Assembly: GCA_018332375.1 (NCBI GenBank)
Contig: BOPV01000001.1
Location: 1,302,001 to 1,366,000, forward strand
Direction of reading: 5' to 3'
Origin: Roseiterribacter gracilis
GTDB taxonomy: Bacteria > Pseudomonadota > Alphaproteobacteria > BOG-932 > Roseiterribacteraceae
Length of the DNA: 64,000 bases
Below are positions 1 through 10,300 of this stretch, in pieces. The notes under the pieces were generated by a model that saw only the letters and a program-made list of their open reading frames with translations, was not told where the DNA came from and made no database searches. The position numbers and the translations under genes were made by a program. Each line of letters begins with the position of its first letter. The first letter of the stretch is position 1.

Positions 1-1957
1 ACAGGCCGGCGCGTAGCACCGGTGCGATCGCGTCGAGCGAAACCGCGACGCCCGCCAGCACTTTGTTCGTGTCGGGCGGCACGACTTCGTTCAAGGGTAG
101 TTCGACCCAGAAGGTCGAACCGATGCCGGGCACGCTGTCGACGCCGATCTTGCCGTCCATCATGTCGACGATGCGGCGGCAAATCGCGAGACCAAGGCCG
201 GTGCCGCCATAGCGCCGCGTCGTACCCGCTTCGGCCTGTTCAAACGGACGGAACAGGCGCGCAATCTGCGCCGCATCCAACCCGATGCCGCTATCGACGA
301 TTTCGATGCGCAACGTGTCGCCCACGCGATTCAGCCGCAACGCGACGTGGCCGCGTTCGGTGAATTTGATCGCGTTGCCGACGAGATTGTTGAGCAGCTG
401 GCGCAAGCGCGCCGGATCAATCTTGATCGCCCGCGGCAAAAGCGGGTCAACTTCGACCGCGAGCTCGATCTCTTTCGCCCAGGCGCGCGGCGCCAGCAAA
501 TCGGCCACGCCGAATACGATTGGCTCCAATTCGCTGACCACCGAGTCGATCGCCAGCTTGCCCGCTTCGATTTTTGAGAAGTCGAGAATGTCGTCGATGA
601 TCGACAACAAAGCGCGCGCCGAGCTGGTGGCCACATCCAGCATTTCGCGCTGCTCGTGGGTGAGCTGCGTGTCTTCGACCAGATCGAGCATGCCCAGAAC
701 GCCGTTCATTGGCGTGCGGATTTCGTGGCTCATCGTGGCCAGGAATTCCGCCTTGGTCTTGGCCGCGTCGGATGCCGCGGCGCGCGCTTCTTCCAGTTCG
801 ATCGCGTGCGCTTTGAAGACTTGTGCCGCGTCGGCGATGCGACCGATTTCGTCGCGCCGCTTCTGCCCCGGCACTTCGGTTGCGTGATCGCCGGCGGCCA
901 GCTTGTTCAGCACGCTGGTCAGCTGCGACAGTCGGTACGCAACATCGAGACCGGCGATCTTCAATCCGACCGTCGCCAAGATCACCGTTGCAAGCACCAG
1001 TGCGAAAGCCAGCAACATCGCATCGTCGCCATGCTTGGTCTGGCGATCGATGAGAAGCGCGGTTTCCTTGCTCGCGACTTCTGATGCGTGGCGCGTCGCG
1101 TTGACCGCGAGGCTGGCTTCGTCAAACCACCCTGCGCTGTCGAGATGGTACGGCACCAGCGATTCACTGGCGGCGAGAATTTCGCGGCGGCGCAGATCAT
1201 ACGGCCCGATAAAGGCCGCGCGCTCGAGCGCCAGATAGGCTTTGGTCGTCTCCGGACCAAGCTCCGACGCGATCAGGGCAAGCTTGCTGCGCGCCGATTT
1301 GATGACGCCGCGCCATTCCGCCAGACGCTGCAATTCTTCCAGGCGGATGGTGCGCTTTGCCGCGATCGCACCCGCGATCAAGCCGCGCTCGCGGCCGAGA
1401 TTTTCGCCCAGCTCCCACAACGCGTCTTTGATTTCGAACGCAACGCCGATCGGATGGTCCATGCCCGGCGGCAAGGATCGTTCGATGGCACGACGCAGCG
1501 TGTGGGCGCGTTCGATTTCCGACGTCAACGCGTCGAACCATTCGCCGCGCAACGTCGCATCGGTCTGGCGAGCATCGAACCGGCGCGTCAAAAGTTTTAC
1601 GTTGCGCTCGATCGAGTCAAACGTGCCGACCACCTCGGCGCGATCCTTCAATGGTCCGTCTCTGACGATCAGTTCCAGCTCGTCGAACATTTCAAGCGCG
1701 GTGTCGCGGCGCTTGATGTATGCGGGCGGCGCTTCGCCGCCCGGCGACGACAAAGCGAGATTGCCGAGCCCGCGCATCGCGGCAAGTTCGACGTCGAGCG
1801 CAAGCTGCAGATCCGAGACCTGGTTGATGTGCCGCGCCAACCGCGCGTCCAAGCTGGAACGCGACGCGTCACTGGCACGCCAAGCAGCGGTGAGGATTAG
1901 ACCGCCAGCCAGCAAAAGAACGATGCCGACAAGGCGAAGCGCGATCGACCGGGACAT
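1..1957 (-). CDS. Hybrid-type sensor histidine kinase (3' end outside the window)
   Basis: Membrane sensor kinase that should autophosphorylate on histidine and signal to a response regulator, probably the one encoded just upstream. It reads from ATG at 1957 off the left edge, giving at least 652 codons without a stop. A first membrane helix lies near residues 7-23, a long helical periplasmic region follows, and a second membrane helix lies near 310-332. A HAMP domain (about 334-385) leads into HisKA with MSHEIRTPMNG (His411), then a HATPase with the N-box NNLVGNAIKFT and the glycine loop YGGTGLGLAI. After the ATPase, sequence near residues 620-652 begins another domain, as in BarA-type hybrid kinases. 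The start is preceded by AGGGGAGA. The response-regulator gene ends 48 bp upstream on the same strand, so they are probably one operon. The signal sensed cannot be told from sequence. Confidence 0.9.
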   Translation of the reverse strand, partial: MSRSIALRLVGIVLLLAGGLILTAAWRASDASRSSLDARLARHINQVSDLQLALDVELAAMRGLGNLALSSPGGEAPPAYIKRRDTALEMFDELELIVRDGPLKDRAEVVGTFDSIERNVKLLTRRFDARQTDATLRGEWFDALTSEIERAHTLRRAIERSLPPGMDHPIGVAFEIKDALWELGENLGRERGLIAGAIAAKRTIRLEELQRLAEWRGVIKSARSKLALIASELGPETTKAYLALERAAFIGPYDLRRREILAASESLVPYHLDSAGWFDEASLAVNATRHASEVASKETALLIDRQTKHGDDAMLLAFALVLATVILATVGLKIAGLDVAYRLSQLTSVLNKLAAGDHATEVPGQKRRDEIGRIADAAQVFKAHAIELEEARAAASDAAKTKAEFLATMSHEIRTPMNGVLGMLDLVEDTQLTHEQREMLDVATSSARALLSIIDDILDFSKIEAGKLAIDSVVSELEPIVFGVADLLAPRAWAKEIELAVEVDPLLPRAIKIDPARLRQLLNNLVGNAIKFTERGHVALRLNRVGDTLRIEIVDSGIGLDAAQIARLFRPFEQAEAGTTRRYGGTGLGLAICRRIVDMMDGKIGVDSVPGIGSTFWVELPLNEVVPPDTNKVLAGVAVSLDAIAPVLRAGL

Positions 1958-2005
1958 ACATCTCCCCTGGGGCTTCCCTGCTAACAGGTGCCGATTTCGG
2001 GGAAG

Positions 2006-2716
2006 TTACCGAGCCTCGATTGTAATCCCGTCCTGAATTGCACCCATCTCAAGCAGGTCGCGCAGCTGACCCATCAGCCACGGCGAGACGGTGGTGCCGG
2101 CCGACAGCACCTGCGAGCCCGATTTGGCGTTGACCGCGACGGCCAGGACCATGCCTTCGGCGATCTCGCTGATCGAAACCTGCTTGGTCTTGGGGCCGGC
2201 CGGCGCCATGGGCGCGATCGGTCGGTTCGGCGGCAACGGAGCCGCAGTGACCGGTGGCGCCCCGCCGCCCAGCGACGACAGCGGTCCGACATCGAAGGTG
2301 GGCACCATGATCTTTTCGTAATGCCCCGCCGCCTTGGGCGTCAGCTTGGTGTCGAGCGCGCGGGACAGGCGGCGCTCCAACCCCGGTGCTGATACGGGTT
2401 TGACCAGAAACGCGCTGACATCGAGCGACAGCGCAACGCCGACCAGCTCGTGCTCGGCATGGCCGGTCAGCAACAGAAACGGCGTGCCGCGATCGACGTC
2501 GTCGACGCCCATCCGTACCTCTCGCAGCAGCTCGAGGCCGTTGCGGCGCGGCATGTCGATGTCGCTGATGACGACGCAAGGCCCGGTCAAGCAGATCAGC
2601 GGCCAGGCTTCGATGCCATCGGCCGCCAGCACCACGTTGGTGTGGCCGAGCTTCTTCAGCATGGCCCGCACCATCTCCCGGATGGTCGGATGATCGTCGA
2701 CGACGACAAATCGCAT
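2006..2716 (-). CDS. Response regulator with REC domain and non-DNA-binding C-terminal extension
   Basis: A 236-residue response regulator. The receiver domain fills about residues 1-125: acidic pair DD at 7-8, phospho-acceptor Asp52 in ISDIDMP, Thr84 in LLTGHA and Lys109 in LVKP. After a proline/alanine-rich linker (about 145-175), the last 55 residues contain SEIAEGMVLAVAV and SGSQVLSAGTTVS. This resembles the short GM-L-A...G-LL-G module that precedes HD-GYP or similar output domains, but no HD-GYP follows. No helix-turn-helix is visible, so the output is probably protein-protein. It lies immediately upstream of the hybrid kinase gene and is its likely partner. The function of the C-terminal module is not established. 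Confidence 0.85.
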   Translation of the reverse strand: MRFVVVDDHPTIREMVRAMLKKLGHTNVVLAADGIEAWPLICLTGPCVVISDIDMPRRNGLELLREVRMGVDDVDRGTPFLLLTGHAEHELVGVALSLDVSAFLVKPVSAPGLERRLSRALDTKLTPKAAGHYEKIMVPTFDVGPLSSLGGGAPPVTAAPLPPNRPIAPMAPAGPKTKQVSISEIAEGMVLAVAVNAKSGSQVLSAGTTVSPWLMGQLRDLLEMGAIQDGITIEAR

Positions 2717-2780
2717 GGACTTGCCGTAGCTGGCGCGGCTCCCGGCATCAAGCCTGTCCGCTGGTCAGGCCCACCTAGTT

Positions 2781-3464
2781 TTAGAAGCGCCAGCCGACGG
2801 ACATGCGGAATCGCTGCTCGACCAGCCCTTCCGGCCCCGGCCCCAAAGGGTGCGAAACCAGGTTTGTCGCGTCAAAAACCAGCGTCCGCTTGGCATCGAG
2901 CGGCCAGGCGATGCGGGCATCGAGCCCGGCCCGCGCCGGCTGGTCGGTCAGAGAAAATCGGCTGGGCGGACCGGCGCTGGCGCCACCAGTGGCGCTGTCG
3001 AAGCGCGCGACCAGGTCGATTCGCGCCGCCTGGAAAAAGCCGCCGAGCTGAAACGTAGCCTGTTCCTTGGGGACCGCCCGCGCCACCGCGCTGGCGCCCA
3101 GCATCGCCCATTCGACCGGCCAGCGATCATCGACGCCGCGCAGAATGAACGAGGCGCGCGCATCGAGCCCCAGCAGCCAGCCCGCAATTTCCGCGCGCAG
3201 CCCGTTGATGCGCAGCAGCGGGCTGCGCTCGGTCGACAGAAAGGGCGGCGTCGGCCGCAACGGCGCAACCGCAACCGGCCGGTCGAGAACCGTGCGCGGA
3301 TCGCTGGTTTCCTGCTGAAAGAACGACAAGCGGCCGAGCAGGCCGAAGGCGTGCAATTGCTGGTTCCAGCCGACTTCCTGCGCCGAACTCGCATGCACCT
3401 GCGCGCGCGCCGTCGGCATGGCAGCAACGAACAGCAACAGGGCGAAGGCGGAGCGGCGGATCAT
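2781..3464 (-). CDS. Outer-membrane beta-barrel-like secreted protein, function unknown
   Basis: A 227-residue protein with a clear signal peptide (hydrophobic residues 5-18, cleavage likely after TARA-Q). The body alternates polar and hydrophobic residues in beta-strand fashion and ends in MSVGWRF. A C-terminal aromatic residue after alternating hydrophobics is the usual outer-membrane barrel signal recognised by BAM. The segment FDATNLVSHPLG is like the last strands of TonB receptors, but the protein is far too short for one and has no plug. Nothing in the neighbours identifies a substrate. I do not recognise a named family. Confidence 0.65.
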   Translation of the reverse strand: MIRRSAFALLLFVAAMPTARAQVHASSAQEVGWNQQLHAFGLLGRLSFFQQETSDPRTVLDRPVAVAPLRPTPPFLSTERSPLLRINGLRAEIAGWLLGLDARASFILRGVDDRWPVEWAMLGASAVARAVPKEQATFQLGGFFQAARIDLVARFDSATGGASAGPPSRFSLTDQPARAGLDARIAWPLDAKRTLVFDATNLVSHPLGPGPEGLVEQRFRMSVGWRF

Positions 3465-3596
3465 CTCGTCCGAATTGGACGCAAGATCGCTTGCTGGGCC
3501 GTTAACCGAACTGCGGGCGGAACTACACCAGAAAACTGCCCGTTGCAGTGCCGCGCGTGCTTTACTGGTGCACGAACTTGCTCTGGGACAGGTGGG

Positions 3597-3782
3597 ATGG
3601 TTTCGATCCGTCAGGCATCGGATGCGGTACTCCGCACACGCGATGCGAATGTCGCGCGCACCGCCGCGCCGTCGATGCGTCGCGAACGCGTCACGTTGCG
3701 CGTCGCCGTCCTGGTCATTCTGGTTCTGTCGATCGCCTCGTGGCAGCTCGTGGTTTGGGGCCTGCGCGCGCTCGGCCTCTAA
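3597..3782 (+). CDS. Small single-pass membrane protein, unknown
   Basis: A 61-residue open frame starting at ATG 3597 after a purine-rich GGGACAGGTGGG. Residues 1-32 are basic and polar. Residues 34-55 form one membrane helix (VAVLVILVLSIASWQLVVWGL), followed by three to five residues to the stop. A start at the internal ATG (3675) would leave just the helix and a positive N-terminus and is also possible. It ends 40 bp before the tryptophan dioxygenase start. The upstream strand has no other gene here, so the frame is plausible but unproven. No function can be assigned. Confidence 0.4.
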   Translation: MVSIRQASDAVLRTRDANVARTAAPSMRRERVTLRVAVLVILVLSIASWQLVVWGLRALGL

Positions 3783-3822
3783 ACCGGTATTGCGGCCGCG
3801 GATTCGTCACTAGTCTGGTCAC

Positions 3823-4689
3823 GTGACCAGCGACGCAAAAACACCGCCCGCTTCGAGTGTCTCTGTTTCTCGGGGCGAAGACTCCATCCACTGGAAAATC
3901 GAACCGGCCGAGTCCTACGGCGGGTATCTCGATCTCGAACGGCTTTTGTCGGCGCAACGGCCGCGCTCGAACGAGCATGACGAGCTGCTGTTCATCATCG
4001 TGCACCAGACCGCCGAACTGTGGATGAAACAGTCGCTGCACGAGCTCAAACAGGTCGTTGCCGGCCTGCACGAAGATCGTCTCGATACGGCGCTAAAAGG
4101 ACTGGCGCGCATTGCCGGCATTCAACGTCTGCTGATTCAGTCGTGGGACGTGTTGTCGACATTGACGCCGCACGACTATGTGCGGCTGCGCGAACATCTG
4201 GGCCCCAGTTCGGGATTCCAGTCGTGGCAATATCGCGCGCTGGAATTTGCGCTCGGCAACAAAGACGCGGGGCTGATCGAAGTCCATCGCAACGACGCAC
4301 AACGCCACGCCGAACTCGAAGCATGTTTGGCGCGGCCGAGCCTGTACGACGAAGCGCTGCAATTGTTGGCGCGGCGCGGCGTGCCGGTTCCGCAAGCGGC
4401 GCTCGAGCGCGATTGGCGCCAGCCCTATGTGGCATCGGCCGAGGTCGAAGCTGCGTGGCTGGTCGTGTATCGCGACGTCGATCGCTGGTGGGATCTGTAC
4501 GACCTGGCCGAAAAGCTGGTCGATCTCGAAGACCGGTTCCAGCAATGGCGCTTCCGCCACATGACCACGGTCGAACGTATCATCGGCCGCAAGACCGGCA
4601 CCGGCGGCAGTTCGGGCGTGCCCTATCTGGCGAAGGCGTTGTCGCTGCGCTTCTTTCCCGAGCTTTGGTCGCTGCGTACACAGCTCTGA
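3823..4689 (+). CDS. kynA: Tryptophan 2,3-dioxygenase
   Basis: Haem enzyme that opens the indole ring of L-tryptophan with O2 to give N-formylkynurenine, the first step of the kynurenine pathway, in the cytoplasm. The 288-residue length fits bacterial TDO. The active-site block FIIVHQTAELWMKQ (His61 is the distal, substrate-side histidine), the substrate-binding block GPSSGFQSWQYRALE, and FRHMTTVERIIG (His246 is the haem-ligand histidine) are all present. The chosen start is GTG at 3823. No in-frame ATG lies before the conserved core, and the first 20 residues are non-conserved. No kynureninase or formamidase gene is beside it, so the rest of the pathway is elsewhere. Confidence 0.95.
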   Translation: MTSDAKTPPASSVSVSRGEDSIHWKIEPAESYGGYLDLERLLSAQRPRSNEHDELLFIIVHQTAELWMKQSLHELKQVVAGLHEDRLDTALKGLARIAGIQRLLIQSWDVLSTLTPHDYVRLREHLGPSSGFQSWQYRALEFALGNKDAGLIEVHRNDAQRHAELEACLARPSLYDEALQLLARRGVPVPQAALERDWRQPYVASAEVEAAWLVVYRDVDRWWDLYDLAEKLVDLEDRFQQWRFRHMTTVERIIGRKTGTGGSSGVPYLAKALSLRFFPELWSLRTQL

Positions 4690-4736
4690 AACAAGGGCTT
4701 TAGATTCTTGAAACCGTGCTCGGCCAATGTCGGCGC

Positions 4737-5045
4737 ATGGCTGAGCTCGCAACCATCGCTTGGAACAGTGTCGTCTTGGAACGCGTCGGCGATTCCGACG
4801 GCGAACGCGTGCAAGCACGCCTCGCGATGGATGGTCGTCCCTATGACGACCAGGTCGCCTTCGTCAGTTTCGCAGCGCCCAACGGGCCGCTGACGCGCGA
4901 ATCGATCTTCGGCGACAAGAAATGGCGCCTGGCGCTGGCGCTGCAGCAAGAGATCTTCCATCTCGCCGCGCCCGGATTGCAGCTACCGATCTATATCGGC
5001 GGCACCGCGCACCATCTCCGCTCCGCCGATCGCGAAGCGGCGTAG
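4737..5045 (+). CDS. Conserved-looking small protein, unknown
   Basis: A 102-residue frame following kynA by 47 bp on the same strand. I prefer the ATG at 4737 (MAELATIAW) over the one 21 bp earlier because residues before it are not hydrophobic or structured. Predicted alpha/beta soluble protein, with VAFVSFAAP and RLALALQQEIFHLAAP as its hydrophobic core. No signal peptide or metal-binding motif. It may share a transcript with kynA, but no functional link is visible. I do not recognise the family. Confidence 0.55.
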   Translation: MAELATIAWNSVVLERVGDSDGERVQARLAMDGRPYDDQVAFVSFAAPNGPLTRESIFGDKKWRLALALQQEIFHLAAPGLQLPIYIGGTAHHLRSADREAA

Positions 5046-5055
5046 CCCGCGCTCC

Positions 5056-7305
5056 TTACGCCGCGTTTGCCGCCGTCGGTACGCCCAGCGCGTTGCGAAT
5101 ATCGTTCAACATCGCGTTCAACGGCGGCAGGCGGTCGGCTGGCGGCGCCAGATACCGGTCCAACCGCAACAAAGCTGCGTTGCGCGACTCTGTCGTCGTC
5201 AGCAACAGCGGCAAGGTCGTCAACGCGCGCTGCGGTTCGTAGGCAACCAGGATCGATTGCGTCTTCACGCGCGCGGCAAGATCGGCCTCGCTCAACGACG
5301 CCAGCGCGGGATCGCCCGCAACCTGCGTCTGGATACGGCCCAGCGCCTGGCGGCTGACCGAATGCTGCGCGCCCAACAACAACAGCAACATGCGGATCAA
5401 GGCGTCGATCGCGTCGCCTTTCTCCATCTGCGCCAAGGTGGCGGTGATATGCGCATCTTCGGAATCGCCGACGATCGACTGATCGCGTTGCGCACCGACG
5501 CCCCACGCCGCCAGCGCGCCGTAGAGACCGTGGAATGCAACTTCGGCCGCGCCGTCGCGCGCGGTGCGATATACGTCCCACAAATGCGCGACGTGGGTAA
5601 TCCAGGCACGTTCCGCAGCGCGCATCGGATGTTCGTCAGGCAGCGCGTGACGCTGCTCGCGCACCTGCTCGGCCAGTTCGCCGACCGGGGCCAGCAACGG
5701 ATTCTTGCTCGACAGCGACCAGCGCTGCGCGCGCATCGGATTCATCATGCGCGTCATCTGCGCGCGCGGCTCGCTGGCGGTGCCACGCACGACCGGTGCG
5801 ACGAACAAATCATAGGCCTGCGCATTGAGATCCGACACGGCGCGCACGGCCTCGAATAGGCTGCCGTCTTCGCCGCCTTGATTGTCCTGGCGGATATCTT
5901 CGACGCGACGTTCGTGCAGCTCGACGCGATAGACCGGCTTGCCGGTTTCGTCCTTGCTGGTTTCGGCCAAGGTCATTTCGTACAGGCCCGGCGGCAGCAT
6001 TTCGATCTGCTGCAAGGTCGTGACGATTTCGGTGTGTTCTTTGCGCGCCACCGATCCCGACACGAAGATGCCGAGATGGCCGACGTCGCTATGCACGAGA
6101 TAGACAATCGTCTGGCCGTTGGCCTTGATCTCGCGTTCGTCGCGATAGACGTCGGCGATCCAAGCCAGCGCTTGTTGTGGCGGGGTGATGTCGTCGCCTT
6201 CAGAACAGAAGACGATGATCGGCGCCTTGATGCGACGCAGATCGATCGCACCGCCACCGCCGTCCAGTTGCACCTGGCCGCGCGCGAGCTTGTTGCCGAC
6301 GAAGAGATTGTCGACGATCGACCGCATCTCTTCGACGTTCATCAAGGTGAAACCGCCCCACCATTTCTCGAACCCGAGAAAGCGCGGCACTTCGTGATCG
6401 ATGCCGTAGAACAGGTCGGCGTATTTGCGCCACCAGGTGTTGGCGGGATTCATGCTCTCAAAATTGAGCACGAGATTGGCGCCGTCGAATTTGCCCGCGC
6501 CCAAATCGCCCATCAGCTGCGCCGGCCACGAACCGCCGGTCAGGCCGCCCGTGTAGCGCATCGGATTCTTGCCGTCGGCGCCGGCCCAATAGGCGAGCGG
6601 CGCACCGTTGATCACGACCGCACCGGTGATCTCCGGATCGGCTGCAGCCAGCGCCATCACCGCCCAACCGCCTTGGCAATTGCCGACGATCACCGGCTTG
6701 CGCGCATCAGGATGGAGATGCGCGACCATGCGAATGAAACGGCCTTCGGCAAGACCGACATCTTGCAGGGTCTGGCCCGGCACCGGCTCCATAAAGAAAA
6801 GAACGAAATAGACGGGATGGCCCGCGCGCAGCGCGACGCCGACCTGACTGTCGTCCTTGAAACCGCCAATGCCCGATCCGTGTCCGGCGCGCGGATCGAC
6901 GATGACGTAGGGACGACGCTTGGGATCGACCGTCACGCCCGGCGGCGGCGTGATCTTGGCAAGCGCGTAATTCACCGGCCGGTCGAGCGTGCGACCGTCG
7001 AGCACGATTTCATAGTCGAAGATTAGAACCGGCGGCTGGCCTTCGGCGACATAGTCGAGCCATTGGTCGCCGCGCTGGCGCAGCGCATCCCAGAACAGCA
7101 CCGAACGTTGCACGGCATCGCGCATCCACTCCGCCTGCGCCATTGGACCGGCACCAGCGAGCGTCGAGACGAACTCGTTCCAGCTATCGACCGCTGCGGA
7201 GGTTTCGTTGGCGACACGGCGCCCGGCCGCATCCGCAACTTCGTGCGTGCGCACGGCCCGGCGGCCAAGCTCGGCCAGCTTCGCGGTCGCGTCGGTCTCG
7301 GTCAT
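5056..7305 (-). CDS. DUF3141 alpha/beta hydrolase, PHA-synthase-like
   Basis: A 749-residue cytoplasmic protein of the DUF3141 family, related to poly(3-hydroxyalkanoate) synthases. The alpha/beta-hydrolase core shows a cysteine nucleophile in VGNCQGGW (Cys210), matching the G-x-C-x-G lipase box of PhaC. The probable acid is Asp in CSEGDDITPP and the base is His in HSDVGHLGIFVS, so the Cys-Asp-His triad is intact. The N-terminal ~90 residues are helical and phasin-like, and the C-terminal ~300 residues are helical and family-specific. Substrate is unknown for the family; a role in PHA or acyl-CoA metabolism is inferred from the fold. It stands alone, with the pectin-locus gene on the same strand 74 bp upstream. 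Confidence 0.85.
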   Translation of the reverse strand: MTETDATAKLAELGRRAVRTHEVADAAGRRVANETSAAVDSWNEFVSTLAGAGPMAQAEWMRDAVQRSVLFWDALRQRGDQWLDYVAEGQPPVLIFDYEIVLDGRTLDRPVNYALAKITPPPGVTVDPKRRPYVIVDPRAGHGSGIGGFKDDSQVGVALRAGHPVYFVLFFMEPVPGQTLQDVGLAEGRFIRMVAHLHPDARKPVIVGNCQGGWAVMALAAADPEITGAVVINGAPLAYWAGADGKNPMRYTGGLTGGSWPAQLMGDLGAGKFDGANLVLNFESMNPANTWWRKYADLFYGIDHEVPRFLGFEKWWGGFTLMNVEEMRSIVDNLFVGNKLARGQVQLDGGGGAIDLRRIKAPIIVFCSEGDDITPPQQALAWIADVYRDEREIKANGQTIVYLVHSDVGHLGIFVSGSVARKEHTEIVTTLQQIEMLPPGLYEMTLAETSKDETGKPVYRVELHERRVEDIRQDNQGGEDGSLFEAVRAVSDLNAQAYDLFVAPVVRGTASEPRAQMTRMMNPMRAQRWSLSSKNPLLAPVGELAEQVREQRHALPDEHPMRAAERAWITHVAHLWDVYRTARDGAAEVAFHGLYGALAAWGVGAQRDQSIVGDSEDAHITATLAQMEKGDAIDALIRMLLLLLGAQHSVSRQALGRIQTQVAGDPALASLSEADLAARVKTQSILVAYEPQRALTTLPLLLTTTESRNAALLRLDRYLAPPADRLPPLNAMLNDIRNALGVPTAANAA

Positions 7306-7379
7306 GGCAGCGCCCTCTTGGATGAGGCCCGCCTTGTAGCACGGAAGCAGGTTAACCGCCGGTTGCGGTCACCGGCCGT

Positions 7380-10300
7380 TCACATACCGAGACGAACTTC
7401 GTTGTTCTTCAAGGTGATTTCACGCCCATCGAGCTTGATCCGGACACGACGTGCCGCTGTCAGCTGTGCCGGAGTCAGCGCGATCCGCACGTCGGCGGTC
7501 TTGGGTTCGAGGTCGAGCGGTGCCGGAATTGCGGGGATCGCGGCCTGCGCCAACAGGCGCCCCGTCGCATCCTCGATCAGCAACGTCGACGCCGGTGCGT
7601 CGGCCGAACCCAGGCTGTGGACACGCACAGTCAGGCCCGACGCGTCGCGTGTAACGTCGTAGGCGCCGATGCCGAGATCGGGCCGCGCCATCTGCGACAT
7701 GTCGGGTGTTTCACGCACGAAGCGGATCTTCACCTCGTGCCGTGACGGAAACCGCAGCTCGACGTCGCTGCCGCGTTCGAGTTCGACCGTGCGCGCGGCC
7801 GCGTCGGTCATCTCCATGCGCCAACGTCCCGGCGGCACGTTCCACGCCGTCATCGTCGCTGCGACCGGACGCGCATCGAGATTGAACGCGGTCACTTCGA
7901 ACGCTTCGGGACCGTCACCGCGCACCAGCAGCGCGACGCTTTCGCCACTCGCCGGTGCGGCGAAGCGCCAGCTGACGCGATGGCCCGGCAGGATCTGACC
8001 GCGACGCAAAGCCATGCCACCAAGGCGCGCGCGCTGCAGCTCGTCGCTGAACAGTTCGACACGGTCGCTCCACCATTCCGCTTCGGTGACCATGAACATG
8101 CGCTGCGACGCGGTTTGAATCTGTCGCCCGTACAGCTCTTCGAGATAGCGCTTGTCGCCAGTGATCTGCCACGCGAGGTGGCGCATGAAATCGCTGTCGA
8201 CGGTGCCGACTTTGTCGAACGGCGTCAGCAGGCTGGTCGGATCCTCATTCACCTGCGCAAACGCGCCCTGCCCGCCCTTCGCCAGCTCGCCGGTCAGCGG
8301 CTGCAGGTATTTCGCGTCGCCGGTCCAGCGATGCGCGGCGAGAAACAGATGCATCGCCGCGCCGACGCCGGTGCCGTTGCGTTCCTTGTCGCTGGGAAAG
8401 TGAATCTCGGCCGGGTAGCGCCAGGTGCCGTTGGTCTCCTGCTTGCCGTGCGCCAGATACCCATCGGCAAGTTCGAGCAGCAGCTTCTTGGCGCGCGGCT
8501 GGCCGTTGAATTCGACCAGCAGCAAGCTTGGATGAAAGACGAGATAGGAATTCGGCTTCGACCATTCCCACGGACCTTCGCGCGCGATGCGCGTACCGCT
8601 GAAATAATTGCTGATCACATGCCGGTGCCCGGCTGCATTGACCTCGGTCAGGCGTTCGGTGGCGCGCGCGGTTGCCATCAACCGCTCGACAGCGCGCGGA
8701 TCGCCCCAATCGAGATACATCGCCTCGCTGATGCCGTTGATGCCCTCTTCGTAGGAATGCAGCTCGTCAGTCTGGATCGTGCCGAGACCGTCGGTGAACA
8801 TGCCGTTGGCATAGACCGCGTCGACCATCGTGCGCAGCGAACGCGCGATCTTGTCGGGCTCGACGCCCATCAGCGCCAGCGGCGGCCATTGCTGGGTCAA
8901 GTCGGTGTCGTCGGACAGACCGCCGCCGAATTCCCCGTTCTCGATCTGCCGGTGATCGATCCACCAGCTGACATAGCGGTGCACCAGCCGCAGATCTTCA
9001 ACCTGCCGGAACGCCCAGAGCGGCACGCCCGCGGGCGGCTCTGGTTGTTTGAACGGGGGCCAGCCTTGTTCGGGATTGAGTTCGCTTTGCAGGAACCGGC
9101 CCTGCACGTGATCGGGCGCGACGCGCAACAGATCGCCGAGATCGCGTTCGAGCCGCACATACGACGCCAGGCGACGGCTGTTTGAATGTTCTTCGACCAG
9201 GAACGCCATCTGGTCGCGCGCTTGCACAAACCGGTCGTGCACATGTTCGGCGATCGCTTGCGCGCGCGGCTTGAACAGCAAACGGATGTGCGCACCGTCG
9301 AGCTTGCTGGCGTCAAAGTCGGGCGCTGCGCTGGCGATCGACAGATACAGGCTGCGATCGTTTGGCAAAATCCGGTCACGCGTATCGAGCCAGATCGTCC
9401 GCGCTTCGCCCGGCTTGACCGCGATGCTGACATCCATCAAAGCGCGCGCAGGCCACAGCGGATCGGCGACGCGCAGGTTGAGCGGCACCGTACCGGTATG
9501 CGTCGCCTCGACGTTCAGCGCCGGCAGATCGATCGCAATTCCGTCCAGCCCGCCATCGATTTCATTCCAGCCATACGAGAAGCGGCCGAGCGGACGGCCG
9601 GCGCGCGTGCTGCGAAAATCGACCGGGATCAGCACATGCACCACCGGCATCGCGGGCGCGCGTTTCGTCGCGCGTTGCACCGACGGTGCGCCGTCGGGCA
9701 GTGCGACGACCGTGCTGCGTTCGTCGGCGACGAAACGCCCATCGATCCAGCGCGTCAGCTCGTCGAGACACGGATAGTCGGGCGCGACGTTGCTGCGGAT
9801 CGTGTAGCTGAGCTTGGTGCGATCGGCCGGTTCGCCGCCCGCATGCACGTCATAGGCACCGATCTCCTGGATCGGCGTTTCCTGCACCTCGTTTTCAAAT
9901 CGCAACGTGCCGCCTTTGCCGATCGCACGATGCACGGTGCGTCCCTGCCCCGCGGGACGCTGCGCCACCGGCTTGTCGTTCCAGCTCAACCGGCCGAAGG
10001 CAGGTCCGCGAATTTCGATCTGGCTGAAATTCTCGTCGGGCAAGGTCAGAGTCAGCAGCTTGCCGCCGCCGGAATAGACGTTCCAATCGGGCAGGATGAA
10101 ATAGTCGCTGCGACCGGGCAGACGCGAGCGGTTGTACACGCCGGGCCAGGTCGTCTCGTCGATTCCGTCGATCGGAAACGAGACGCGCTGTTTGAGATCG
10201 CGCGCTTCGACGAATTCGACTTTGCGGATCGTCGTCGCTGCGTCGGTCAGTGGCGGCGGTGCGTCACCGTTCCAGCCAAAGCGCAAACGCCAAGCGCTAC

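Noticed and set aside
7306..7379. GCCGGT...ACCGGC hairpin between the DUF3141 and LamG genes as a terminator.
   Set aside because: Short imperfect stem with no T-run on the relevant strand.
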